Below, in pieces: positions 8,393 through 16,748 of a stretch of DNA of 64,000 bases. The stretch covers positions 124,001 to 188,000 of the forward strand of contig CAZUMW010000001.1 in the NCBI GenBank assembly GCA_964621615.1, given 5' to 3'. The translations under genes were made by a program, and so were the position numbers. Every line of letters starts with the position of its first letter. Position 1 is the stretch's first letter. The notes under the pieces were generated by a model that saw only the letters and a program-made list of their open reading frames with translations, was not told where the DNA came from and made no database searches. The stretch is from CAZUMW01 sp964621615. GTDB taxonomy: Bacteria; Desulfobacterota; WTBG01; CAIYCZ01; CAIRTM01.

Positions 8393-9488
8393 CCGATGCC
8401 TCCCGGTATATGCGCAGCGTTTCCCGCGCGCATTTTTCCCAGCTGAACTGCTTTGCGTGCTCGGTGCCCGCTTGCCTGTAATGGGAGCGGAGCGAGGCGT
8501 CGGAGAGCAGCAGCACCATGCTTTCAGCTATCTGCTCCGCTGAATAGGGATCAACCAGCACGGCGGCGTCGCCGGCAACCTCGGGCAGCGATGAAACACT
8601 GCTTGTGATCACCGGGCAGCCGCTTTGCATAGCCTCTAAAACAGGAAGCCCGAAGCCTTCATACAATGCAGGGTACATAAAAATTTCCGCCAGGTTGTAC
8701 AGGACAGGAATGTCGCTTTCCGGAAGGTACCCGGTGAAAATAACGCTGTTCTTAATCTGCAGCCGCTCCACTGCTTCAAATATTGCCCTGTACTTCCAGC
8801 CCTTTTTTCCGGCAATCACGAGCGGTAATTTTAATTTATTGTGAACAGAAGCATATGCCTGCAGAAGGCGCTCGATGTTTTTGCGGGGCTCAAGCGTGCC
8901 GATAAACAGAATGAATTTTTCCGGCAGGCCGTATCGCTTTCTGCACGACTCAAGGCGTGCGCTGCTTTCTATTATTGTATAGCGCGCTCCCGCTGCTTCA
9001 TGAACGACTGCGATATCGTGCGGGCTGAGAAAGGGGAATGCATCAAGAAGGTCTTTTCTGGTACTGTGTGATACCGCTATAATTTTGTCGGCATGCTTTA
9101 AGGTTCGGCCCAAACACATTCTGGTAAATAGTATGCGCCCCCATTTATGCATCCCGGGCATTTTTAGCGCAGTTATATCATGAACGGTGATAATGTAGGG
9201 GCTGTTTATTGTAAAAAATGTCGGTGTCTGGGAGGGGTTGTGAATTATCCGCCCCCCGGGGTTTTTATTAATATAAAAAGGCAGACTGAGATACCAGGAA
9301 TAGGTTTCAAGGATTTTTCCCTTCAGGATATTGGGATAGCGTTTTGTATTATAGCCCGGTACCCGGTCGTAATGTATGAGCGAGATATCAGTGCAGATTT
9401 TGTTTAGCTCGTTGATTAAATTAAATACATAGTTCCCTACCCCTGTTTTTTGACGTGTAAAAAGATCTGCTATAATTTCGATGTGCAT
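8382..9488 (-). CDS. GT4-family glycosyltransferase (mannosyltransferase-like)
   Basis: A 368-residue GT4 enzyme starting MHIEIIADLFTRQKTGVGNY, the usual N-terminus of WbaZ/mannosyltransferase-like members. The acceptor domain has IHNPSQTPTFF and HDITALKMPGMH. The donor domain has FILFIGTLEPRKNIERLLQA, VIFTGYLPESDIPVLY and EX7E in ALYEGFGLPVLEAMQSGCPV. Mannose or a related GDP-sugar is a guess from family resemblance only. It is separated from the FAD enzyme upstream by a 117-nt gap in which I see no gene. Confidence 0.9.
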   Translation of the reverse strand: MHIEIIADLFTRQKTGVGNYVFNLINELNKICTDISLIHYDRVPGYNTKRYPNILKGKILETYSWYLSLPFYINKNPGGRIIHNPSQTPTFFTINSPYIITVHDITALKMPGMHKWGRILFTRMCLGRTLKHADKIIAVSHSTRKDLLDAFPFLSPHDIAVVHEAAGARYTIIESSARLESCRKRYGLPEKFILFIGTLEPRKNIERLLQAYASVHNKLKLPLVIAGKKGWKYRAIFEAVERLQIKNSVIFTGYLPESDIPVLYNLAEIFMYPALYEGFGLPVLEAMQSGCPVITSSVSSLPEVAGDAAVLVDPYSAEQIAESMVLLLSDASLRSHYRQAGTEHAKQFSWEKCARETLRIYREASGEH

Positions 9489-9605
9489 AAAAGGATTCTA
9501 ACGTAGAACGGGTATTGCTGCATAAAGCGTCAGTTGGCGGCGCTAGCTCTTTCTTTGAATAAACGGTGCTCTAAAAATGTGCAAACACTTTTGCAAATAA
9601 GCGGG

Positions 9606-10907
9606 TTATTGTTTAAAAGCCGCGCCCACGAGCAGGCCGTCCCGTATAGAGTCCGCAAGCCCCTGAAACGCCCAGCGTCCGTACCGGCCGACCTGGAATA
9701 TGCCGTGCTGCTCAAGCTCCCGCTGCGCTTTTTGCTTCCATGCCGACTGGGGCCACGACCAGGTGTAGGCGACATCTATCCAGGTGTGATCGACCACGTC
9801 GGTATCCTCAATAAAGCCCCATTGCTGCAGCTCCTCAACGACGCTGCCGGCATAGGCGGAGCGTTCCTCAGGGCTCAGGCGGTCTTCGCTTCTGAATGCC
9901 CGCTCGACATAAATGCTGACGCGGTTGTTCGGCGTGCGCGCCGATGCAGGAAGAAAGGAAGCGTCGACATTGCTGTAAAAGCCGACGCGGTGAAACCCTG
10001 AGCGCGTACCGGTATTATACAGCCAGTGATCGTCAGGGCATTTTTTCCCCCGTACCGCTCCGATATTTAAAACGAGAACCGAGGTATACGGATCCGGCGG
10101 AACATCAGCTGACAGGCCGCAGATGTCCATTACCGTGTTGAGCGGAAGCGTCGATATAATATTCTGATATTCCAGCGAAGTCCCGTCATCGAAAGATATT
10201 TTTTTGTTTTTGACATCGATCGCAGCAATGCGTTTTTCATAGGTTATGGTACAGGACTCTGCAATCCGGCGGGCAAGCATGTTGAGCCCCTGCTCGGGAT
10301 ACACGAAGGTTACATTGTAGCCGACAGCGGATGCCTCGCCGAACGCGCCCTTTATGGCCAGAGAAAGATCAACAGGGGATTTGTATACATCCTGAGGTGC
10401 AATTCTTTCATACAGCCCTGCGGTGTATAGCTCGTGGAACGGGTAGAAGAACAGCCGGCACAGCGTTTCCCCGAAATATCGGTTCATCCATTCTTTCATT
10501 GTTCTGAACGAGGACTTCGGGGCAGCCATTTCCGCAAGGGCCCGGCTGGCTGTGCTGTGGTCAAGAAAGCGAAGATGGTTTTGAATAGGATAGGGCACAT
10601 AGAGCTCATCTTCGTGAAAGTGTACAGATGAGCGGCGCTTGTAAAAGCCCGCCGGGCTGAAGTGCTGTATGAAATGCAGCACCGCAGGATCTCCGCCGAA
10701 AATCCAGTGTCCGCCGCCGATTTCAAAGCGGTAGGCTTCACTGTCATCAGGTGCGTCCATAAGACGCTTTGTTTCACCGGGGCGTATGTAATATGAAGAA
10801 CAGATACCGCCCGGATGGTCTTTTTCTTCAAAGATGGGCAGCCCGGATGCATATCCCGCAGCAAGTCCCGTCATGCCGGCGCCGAGTATAAATGTGTCTG
10901 AGCCCAT
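9606..10907 (-). CDS. FAD-dependent amine-oxidase-fold enzyme, UDP-galactopyranose-mutase-like
   Basis: This 433-residue flavoprotein begins with a dinucleotide-binding fold: FILGAGMTGLAAGYASGLP followed by EEKDHPGGICSSYY, the second glycine-rich segment of the amine-oxidase/UGM superfamily. VPYPIQNHLRFL and the GGHWIFGGD region resemble UDP-galactopyranose mutase and related NAD(P)-binding oxidoreductases of glycan loci. A late PQSAWKQKAQRELEQ and QVGRYGRWAFQGLADS carry the terminal FAD-contact Gly-Arg segment. In this setting it may make a furanose or an oxidised sugar donor. It does not match canonical Glf closely enough to give that name. It is divergent from the small sulfotransferase gene. 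Confidence 0.7.
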   Translation of the reverse strand: MGSDTFILGAGMTGLAAGYASGLPIFEEKDHPGGICSSYYIRPGETKRLMDAPDDSEAYRFEIGGGHWIFGGDPAVLHFIQHFSPAGFYKRRSSVHFHEDELYVPYPIQNHLRFLDHSTASRALAEMAAPKSSFRTMKEWMNRYFGETLCRLFFYPFHELYTAGLYERIAPQDVYKSPVDLSLAIKGAFGEASAVGYNVTFVYPEQGLNMLARRIAESCTITYEKRIAAIDVKNKKISFDDGTSLEYQNIISTLPLNTVMDICGLSADVPPDPYTSVLVLNIGAVRGKKCPDDHWLYNTGTRSGFHRVGFYSNVDASFLPASARTPNNRVSIYVERAFRSEDRLSPEERSAYAGSVVEELQQWGFIEDTDVVDHTWIDVAYTWSWPQSAWKQKAQRELEQHGIFQVGRYGRWAFQGLADSIRDGLLVGAAFKQ

Positions 10908-11020
10908 TGTTGCCTCCGAATTCGATTAATCTGGTGAGAAAATAGTTGATCACCCATTAACGGCTGTGCAAAAATAAAAAATTGATTCTATAGCATACAG
11001 TTCATCGCGGGGTGCACTTG

Positions 11021-11596
11021 ATGATATCCCATACATATAAATGTATTTTTATACATATTCCCAAAAACGCGGGCGCCAGCATTGATACTGCCTTTAAAGA
11101 AAAACATGATCATGCCTGTCACCAGCATCCCTTACTGTATCCTGAGTGGAAGGATGCGGCATATTTCAAATTCACGTTTTCACGAAATCCGTACGACAGG
11201 CTTGTGTCTGCATATCACTATTTGATGAAGCAGTGCAGAACAAAGACGTTCTGGCACCAGTTTATTCCATATGAAAAAAGCTTTGAGCGCTTTGTTACCG
11301 ACTTCATTGCTCATTTGTACACGTATCCGGTTTATGAATCAAGTGTTTATCAGCACGTGCGCCCTCAGACATACTGGATGACGGACGGTTATGACTTTGT
11401 CGGCACAGTGGAAACAATTGATGATGATTTCCGCTACATCTGCACCAGGCTGGGGTTGAGAACAAAGAAGCTCAAGCGCCGGAATAAAACCAGGCATCAT
11501 GACTTCAAACAATATTACACAGAAAAAACGCGGGATATCGTATCGCAGATATATAAAGACGATTTTTCCTGCTTCCGGTATCCGGCCACCTTTTAG
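11021..11596 (+). CDS. Sulfotransferase family 2 protein (carbohydrate sulfotransferase-like)
   Basis: A 191-residue sulfotransferase. The PAPS 5'-phosphosulfate loop is FIHIPKNAGASIDTAF and the 3'-phosphate motif is FSRNPYDRLVSAYHY, both textbook for the Sulfotransfer_2 family (HNK-1/chondroitin type). A conserved FVGTVETIDDDF follows and the protein ends in a basic-aromatic stretch. It would transfer sulfate from PAPS to a sugar hydroxyl. ATG 11021 has GGGG eight bases upstream; a GTG three codons earlier is an alternative. It is the only sulfotransferase of the locus on the plus strand and is divergent from the FAD enzyme gene. No PAPS-synthesis gene is in the window. Confidence 0.88.
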   Translation: MISHTYKCIFIHIPKNAGASIDTAFKEKHDHACHQHPLLYPEWKDAAYFKFTFSRNPYDRLVSAYHYLMKQCRTKTFWHQFIPYEKSFERFVTDFIAHLYTYPVYESSVYQHVRPQTYWMTDGYDFVGTVETIDDDFRYICTRLGLRTKKLKRRNKTRHHDFKQYYTEKTRDIVSQIYKDDFSCFRYPATF

Positions 11597-11599
11597 GCC

Positions 11600-12511
11600 C
11601 TATTTGTTTTGTGGGGCGCCTCCAAAAATCAAACGGATTTTTTCAAAAAGAACAACATATTTCAAGCATATTATAATAGCAAGCACCTTTGTTTTTTTTT
11701 GAAATCCCCTGATGCGGGGATCGCGCGATATCCGGACCATTCTTCTGACAGGCGGCAGAATGTCGGAAGCACAGAGCGCCGTTATTTTTTTTATGAAGCT
11801 CTTGTGCTCTGTTAGCACATGCAGCCCGCCGGTAACCCGTACTGTTTTTCGGTAAATCTGGTTGAATGAATTTCGGGCCGGGTGATATATCAGGGTCTCC
11901 TGATCATAAACAAGCGGAATCCCCTGCGCATACAGTCGATTCCCCCACTCGACATCCCCTCCCGAAGCATGGCCTGCATTGAACATGCCGATCGATGAGA
12001 AAGCGGTTTTTGTAACAAAAAGATTAGCGGTAACGCTGAAATGTTTGTGTTCAATGGTATGGCTCTGCTGAAAAAAAGAGATACTGTCAAAAAGCTCATA
12101 TGCTGTAGGCCGGTTTTTGTCCCTGAAAAAAAACTCTATACGGCCGCCGACCGCACCGCTTTTGCCGAGGCGCGACAGCCGTGACACGCCTTTTTCTATC
12201 CAGTTGTCAGCAGGAATGCAGTCTGAATCGGTGAATGCGATTATTTCGCCCCGCGCGCTCAGAATCCCTTTGTTCCGGGCGGCATATGATCCGGGCGTCG
12301 TTTCTGCGGTCATGATGATCCGCGGATGCCGCTCAGCGACATGGCGGAGGTCTTCATGCCCTCCGTTGTCAACGACAATAACCTCGAAGCCGCCGGTGGG
12401 ATATGTCTGCCCGGCAAGTGCATCAAGGCATCGGCAGAGGTTATCCCTGTCATTGTATACAGGTATAATAACGCTTACATGCGGTGTGTCTGTCTGATTT
12501 ACAGTGGTCAT
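11600..12511 (-). CDS. GT2-family glycosyltransferase
   Basis: A 303-residue GT-A fold family 2 transferase. The N-terminal nucleotide-binding region is VSVIIPVYNDRDNLCRCLDA, then VIVVDNGGHEDL, and the metal-binding FTDSDCIPADNWIEKG (the DXD-like signature). GGDVEWGNRLYAQG is the later ED/catalytic-base region. It lacks predicted transmembrane segments, so it is a peripheral enzyme. It converges with the small sulfotransferase gene, with only three bases between the stops. Its start is preceded by IS200/IS605-like relic B, which separates it from the next GT4 gene. Any transcription from upstream must cross the relic. Confidence 0.9.
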   Translation of the reverse strand: MTTVNQTDTPHVSVIIPVYNDRDNLCRCLDALAGQTYPTGGFEVIVVDNGGHEDLRHVAERHPRIIMTAETTPGSYAARNKGILSARGEIIAFTDSDCIPADNWIEKGVSRLSRLGKSGAVGGRIEFFFRDKNRPTAYELFDSISFFQQSHTIEHKHFSVTANLFVTKTAFSSIGMFNAGHASGGDVEWGNRLYAQGIPLVYDQETLIYHPARNSFNQIYRKTVRVTGGLHVLTEHKSFIKKITALCASDILPPVRRMVRISRDPRIRGFQKKTKVLAIIICLKYVVLFEKIRLIFGGAPQNK

Positions 12512-12525
12512 CCTGGCTGCGTATT

Positions 12526-12726
12526 ATTGTCTCCTTCGGGGTTTAAAACCCTCGCCTTCCCCGCAGAGCGGGATCTTCGATAGGCGAAGAATGATTATTG
12601 GCTCAGAACGTGCTGTTCGTATAGGGTGCTTACCCTCAGGAGAATTTTTGTAGTTATGTGTTTTTCCTTTAGTCCCGACACGTCGGGAAAACTGAATCCA
12701 CCGGCTTGTAGCCGGTGGTAGTTCAA
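12526..12726 (+). mobile_element. IS200/IS605-like non-autonomous relic, copy B
   Basis: This is the more complete of two related non-coding elements. The left end is ATTGTCTCCTTCGGGG followed by a CCCCGC/GCGGG stem. The right side contains CCCGACACGTCGGG (a perfect short hairpin) and CCACCGGCTTGTAGCCGGTGG, then TAGTTCAA. Right-end CCACCGGC...GCCGGTGG hairpins of this kind are typical of IS200/IS605 elements. No transposase remains. It lies between two glycosyltransferase genes, and its last bases form the stop codon of the GT4 gene at 12723. I see no target-site duplication, as expected for this family. Confidence 0.6.
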
Positions 12727-13742
12727 TTCTGGTATATCTGTAATGTCATGTACGCTATGCGGTTCCAGTCAAGCTGCTGTGCGATGCTATATGCTTCGCG
12801 CCCCATGGATTCTCTGCTCATGGTTTGTATTGACATCAGTGCACCTGACAGACCGTTATCATGTGACGGATCATACATTATTGCGCTGTTCATAGACACA
12901 AGTTCAGGTATGCAGCCGCGCGCCGGAGCGATCACCGGAAGCCCGAAGGAAAAAGCTAACAGCACAGATCCTGAGGTCAGTATATCGGTATAAGGAGCGA
13001 CAAGAACATCAGCGCTACTGAAATACCGGGACAGCTCATTATCGGGGATGTGTCTGAAATCAGTTATGATGCGGGGGTCGTCACCGGTTTGGATCAATAG
13101 CTCCTGCTCAGATTCTTTGCTGCATTTGCCGGCAATGAGCAATACCGCTTTTTCCTCGGGAAGCTGTTTAAAGGCATGAATTAAATTTTGCAGTCCTTTA
13201 TAAGGTCGTATTTGTCCGAAAAAAAGGTACACAAAAGAACCCCCAGGTATTTTTAAGCGCTTTCTGGCCTCCCGGGCAGAAAGCGTTACCGGATAGTGAT
13301 TAATATAGTTGCCGTGGGGAATAACATGGACATTTTTTTTTCGATGGAAGCGCTCGGCGATAGCCCGGCGCGCGTAGCCGCAGTGTGCAATAATATGGTT
13401 AGCAAGGCCGATAATAAGATACCGGGCCGCAATGTCATAAAATTTATTTGATTTTTCATGCGGCAGAATGTTGTGTGCAGTCCACACGATTTTGTATCCA
13501 ATCAAGCGGGCGGCGCACAGCCGTACCGCGAAAAGAAAAAAATTCAAAGCGATCACACCCTGCCGGTACAGAGCATGAGGCCAGTGAATATGCAAAACCG
13601 TAACCCTGCCCCGGTTTTTTATAAGCCATGATACGGGCGGCACGGCCTGACCATAGGTAACGCTGACATTATGTTTCGCAAGCGAGCCTGCCAGCAGTTT
13701 CGGGTAGGGGTTTGACGCGTCGGGAAGAAATACAACGTTCAT
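12723..13742 (-). CDS. GT4-family glycosyltransferase with degenerate EX7E
   Basis: A 339-residue GT-B enzyme. VLHIHWPHALYRQG and IVWTAHNILPHEK mark the acceptor half; VIPHGNYINHY, VYLFFGQIRPYKGLQNLIHA and VLVAPYTDILTSGSVLLA mark the donor half. In the position of EX7E the sequence is TSGSVLLAFSFGLPV, without the paired glutamates; some GT4 subgroups share this. The final codons read QIYQN then TGA, and that stop is supplied by the end of relic B, so a few C-terminal residues may have been replaced or lost. It starts about 40 nt after the neighbouring sulfotransferase stop. Confidence 0.85.
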   Translation of the reverse strand: MNVVFLPDASNPYPKLLAGSLAKHNVSVTYGQAVPPVSWLIKNRGRVTVLHIHWPHALYRQGVIALNFFLFAVRLCAARLIGYKIVWTAHNILPHEKSNKFYDIAARYLIIGLANHIIAHCGYARRAIAERFHRKKNVHVIPHGNYINHYPVTLSAREARKRLKIPGGSFVYLFFGQIRPYKGLQNLIHAFKQLPEEKAVLLIAGKCSKESEQELLIQTGDDPRIITDFRHIPDNELSRYFSSADVLVAPYTDILTSGSVLLAFSFGLPVIAPARGCIPELVSMNSAIMYDPSHDNGLSGALMSIQTMSRESMGREAYSIAQQLDWNRIAYMTLQIYQN

Positions 13743-13782
13743 ATTTTTAGCTGTTCAGATCTTTTTTTGCGATAAGGGAAGA

Positions 13783-14727
13783 TTACCAGTCACATTCAGA
13801 ATAGAAGCATTGTGCAATGTCATGGGTTCCTTCCCGGATTTTTTGTATTTCAGCCAGCGTCAGCCTGCTTTTCCATGACCATATATTTTCAGCGCTGTCC
13901 CGAGCAATTCTTTTTTCTGCAGCAGCGTCTGCCGCCTGACCGCTATGGCGGCGAATAGAGGACCTTATTTTTTCAGTGAACGGCAGATCAAGATAGCGAT
14001 ATATTTTCTCAAACTCATGCTGAGGGTTCCGTGACAGGTCCTCGTGGCGGATGAAAAACCAATCAGGGTTGTTTTTCATATATGTGCGTATCATGAAATG
14101 GGTGATATTCCATAGCAGAATCGCCTGATCGATAATGTTTTTTTGCTGCTCTGCAAAAGCGGTGATGTCTTTTTCAAAAGGGAAAAGATGATGCTGCATA
14201 AGCAGGGGCTGTTTCAAAAAATCTGCAAAAGGGTGATGCCAGTCAGCTTTTTTCAAGCTGCCGGTGAAAGCGGCGGGGTGCCGTATAAGGATAACTACCT
14301 GCATATTAAATTGTTCAGCAAGCCAGCCTGCTGAAAAAAGCGCAAGAGGGTCTTTCATGAGCGGCCGACGGCTGTGTTTACGGTAACGGCGCCATTTCCG
14401 GTATCGCTTTATTGCGTGATATATATGGTTAAAATTTTCGGCTTTTTTTACATCCCTGAGAATGCTGTAACGAAACTGCAGCGTGTCCTGCAGGGGTTTG
14501 CGAAAAAGAGAGCCGTTCTCCTGGCATATATACTTGAACCAGCAGTCAATCGGCGCAGCACAGAGGCCGGGCTTCCGGTGCTTGAAATTAAAGGGCTCGT
14601 ATATATATGCGGTATATGGCGACTCGGCAATCATTTTGCCGGTCCAGGTGGTTCCCGAACGGTGCGAGCCTGAAACCAGTATCGGATTATGGTCGGTGTT
14701 CATGGTCTGCTGCATCGGTTTCCGCAA
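13783..14727 (-). CDS. Sulfotransferase domain protein
   Basis: A 314-residue PAPS-dependent sulfotransferase. The 5'-phosphosulfate loop is ILVSGSHRSGTTWTGKMIAE, and the 3'-phosphate region is VVILIRHPAAFTGSLKKADW. A later FIRHEDLSRNPQHEFEKIY and YLDLPFTEKI are family features of bacterial Sulfotransfer_3 proteins. The likely acceptor is a glycan or glycolipid of the same locus. It lies 15 nt downstream of the next sulfotransferase gene, and the pair is probably co-transcribed. Substrate position cannot be predicted. Confidence 0.88.
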   Translation of the reverse strand: MRKPMQQTMNTDHNPILVSGSHRSGTTWTGKMIAESPYTAYIYEPFNFKHRKPGLCAAPIDCWFKYICQENGSLFRKPLQDTLQFRYSILRDVKKAENFNHIYHAIKRYRKWRRYRKHSRRPLMKDPLALFSAGWLAEQFNMQVVILIRHPAAFTGSLKKADWHHPFADFLKQPLLMQHHLFPFEKDITAFAEQQKNIIDQAILLWNITHFMIRTYMKNNPDWFFIRHEDLSRNPQHEFEKIYRYLDLPFTEKIRSSIRRHSGQAADAAAEKRIARDSAENIWSWKSRLTLAEIQKIREGTHDIAQCFYSECDW

Positions 14728-14742
14728 TCCTGGAAACGTGTG

Positions 14743-15534
14743 TTACCAATTATTGTCAGTTTCATATCCCAGCGTTACCACCATATCGCCGAGTAAATCC
14801 TTGAAATACTTTTTATGCTCCCCGGTGAAATATTTTTTCCACTCTCCGGGGCGGCCTGACCGTATATGCGAAGGGCTGTCCGGTCCTGCCGAAGCTTTCC
14901 GGACCATGTTTTTCAGGCTGTATTTTTCTGCAATATGCACAGCAGCTTCAATTGCATCATCGGTAAACCCGTAATGATTAAAGATTGCTGCAAACATCTT
15001 TTTTTCATGTGTGATCAGATTCTCGTAGGTTATCTCCAGAAAGGATGGATTATCGTAATCCCAGCTCATCATATCCCGGAATACGGTCTTTGCCGAACGT
15101 GCTATTTCCGCTGTTATGCCTTTTTCCTGCGACAGTGATGCAAGGTATTGCTGGTAGCTCATGTTATGGTATTCCGTGCGCGGTATATGCACCCAGGATT
15201 CTTTCGTCCGCAGGTGATAAAAATACCCTGAAACAATCATGTCGCGGGGGTCCCGTATAATGTGTGTCCCCCTGTAGGAAGGCAGCTGAGACAGGTCAAC
15301 ATGGCTGTGATCCTGCAGCCAAACAGCTGTGTCGGGTCGCAGCTGCTGCTGAGAGCATTTTTGAAACGCCAGACCGTATTCCCGGGCTACTCCGGAAAGA
15401 ATGTTGCGGAACCACACGGTCCCGACCTTATGGTGACAGCAATGAATAATGAGCGGCCGGTTTTGCAACGAAGCAAACGGCGTTGTCAGCCTCCGTGTTA
15501 TTTTGTTTTTTACAGACGAAATTTTTTTCAGCAT
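14743..15534 (-). CDS. Sulfotransferase domain protein
   Basis: A 263-residue sulfotransferase of the Sulfotransfer_1 type. The PAPS loop is a variant, IIHCCHHKVGTVWFRNIL, in which HHKVGT replaces the usual KxGTT. The 3'-phosphate motif is canonical: THIIRDPRDMIVSGYFYH. The C-terminal GRPGEWKKYFTGEHKKYF closely matches the GxxGxWKxxFT signature that closes the PAPS site in this family. It is located between the GT4 gene at 15553 and another sulfotransferase. Function as a carbohydrate sulfotransferase is inferred from context. Confidence 0.88.
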   Translation of the reverse strand: MLKKISSVKNKITRRLTTPFASLQNRPLIIHCCHHKVGTVWFRNILSGVAREYGLAFQKCSQQQLRPDTAVWLQDHSHVDLSQLPSYRGTHIIRDPRDMIVSGYFYHLRTKESWVHIPRTEYHNMSYQQYLASLSQEKGITAEIARSAKTVFRDMMSWDYDNPSFLEITYENLITHEKKMFAAIFNHYGFTDDAIEAAVHIAEKYSLKNMVRKASAGPDSPSHIRSGRPGEWKKYFTGEHKKYFKDLLGDMVVTLGYETDNNW

Positions 15535-15552
15535 GTGGTGCCCGCCTCTGTT

Positions 15553-16719
15553 TCAGCTATGACCGTGAAGGGAAAAAGCACTTTCCAGCGCGGCCGTGTT
15601 TTCTTCGTTCCATTTTTTTGCAAACAGATACGCATTGTGTGAAATGCTTTCCATTATCTGCCTGTTATCAAAAAGATATTTGATCCGGGCTGCAAAGTCA
15701 TGGTCAGATTCGGCTACCAAAAATGCTTTGCCCATACCGCTTTCTGCCCCGCGTGCGCCTGCCCGCGTTGATACACATGGTTTTGAATAGCCGAGCGCCT
15801 CCAGTAATTTAATGGACATCCCTGTGCCTGCCTGGACCGGGTTGATTACAATATCGGCCTGGGCATAGGTTTTTTCAAGGCTGTTTACGACGCCGAGGCT
15901 GAGGCATCCCTCTTCATCATGGAAATGCTCGCTGACTTTCCCTGCAAGTAACAACGTTATTCCGGGTAACAGCTTTTTTGTTTCAGGAAATATTCTTTTC
16001 AAAAAATGCCTGACGGCTTCTATGTTGATAATGTTATCGGACCCTATGAACAGCAGGGCTCTGGTATTTTGCGATACAGGTGCACAGCGATTATGCAAAG
16101 GTGCTAAATAACCGATGGTTATAACTTTTTTTCTGCAGAGCTTCCGGAAGAAATCCGCATCGTTTTTTTGCATGGCAATTATAATGTCCGCCCGCTCCAG
16201 CCCCTTTTTTTCTTCTTGTGCAGATGTCGAAAACCAGCGCGGCTCAATGCCTGCCTTCCTAAGCATGTGATGCCTGCCGGTGAAAACATCGTGAGTGTCT
16301 ATTATTTTCAAAACACTGCTGTCGAACATTTCAAGCGCTTTTGAAAAAAAAACATATTCAACCAGCACCGCATCGAAGCGTATTTTCCGGTGCAGTGAAT
16401 AAACAAATTGATCGATGCCGCTGTCATACCAGTCATCAATTTTATTCCGGTACAGCCCGGGTGCGAGCGCGTGCGGGATGCATTGTTTTATTAACCGTTT
16501 AAGCGCATCAGGCTTTTGGGGTAACGCATACGGAAGCGCATAGTAGCGGTCTTTCCAGAATTCACGCATGGCAGAGACATCGCCGGAAACCTGCCCGATA
16601 TGGACAAAGTGAACATCATGCTCTTTTTCCCTGAGGGTGTGTAAAAGATTATATATCCGTGCAGTGTTTCCCGCATTTTGCGGATGAGTCGGTCTCGGCG
16701 AAAGAGCCAGAATTTTCAT
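15553..16719 (-). CDS. GT4-like glycosyltransferase
   Basis: A 388-residue GT-B enzyme beginning MKILALSPRPTHPQNAGNTA. Donor-side segments are ALLFIGSDNIINIEAVRHFL, ILLLAGKVSEHF and VINPVQAGTGMSIKLLEALG, the last being the GTGxxxKLLEAL variant of the GT4 motif seen in sugar transferases of exosortase-type polysaccharide loci. The acceptor side contains VLKIIDTHDVFTGRH. The substrate is unknown. It starts 30 nt after the preceding GT2 gene and precedes two sulfotransferases, so sugar addition and sulfation are encoded side by side. Confidence 0.85.
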   Translation of the reverse strand: MKILALSPRPTHPQNAGNTARIYNLLHTLREKEHDVHFVHIGQVSGDVSAMREFWKDRYYALPYALPQKPDALKRLIKQCIPHALAPGLYRNKIDDWYDSGIDQFVYSLHRKIRFDAVLVEYVFFSKALEMFDSSVLKIIDTHDVFTGRHHMLRKAGIEPRWFSTSAQEEKKGLERADIIIAMQKNDADFFRKLCRKKVITIGYLAPLHNRCAPVSQNTRALLFIGSDNIINIEAVRHFLKRIFPETKKLLPGITLLLAGKVSEHFHDEEGCLSLGVVNSLEKTYAQADIVINPVQAGTGMSIKLLEALGYSKPCVSTRAGARGAESGMGKAFLVAESDHDFAARIKYLFDNRQIMESISHNAYLFAKKWNEENTAALESAFSLHGHS

Positions 16720-16748
16720 CGGAATCCCTGCAGAAAGGAGAGCTTTTT

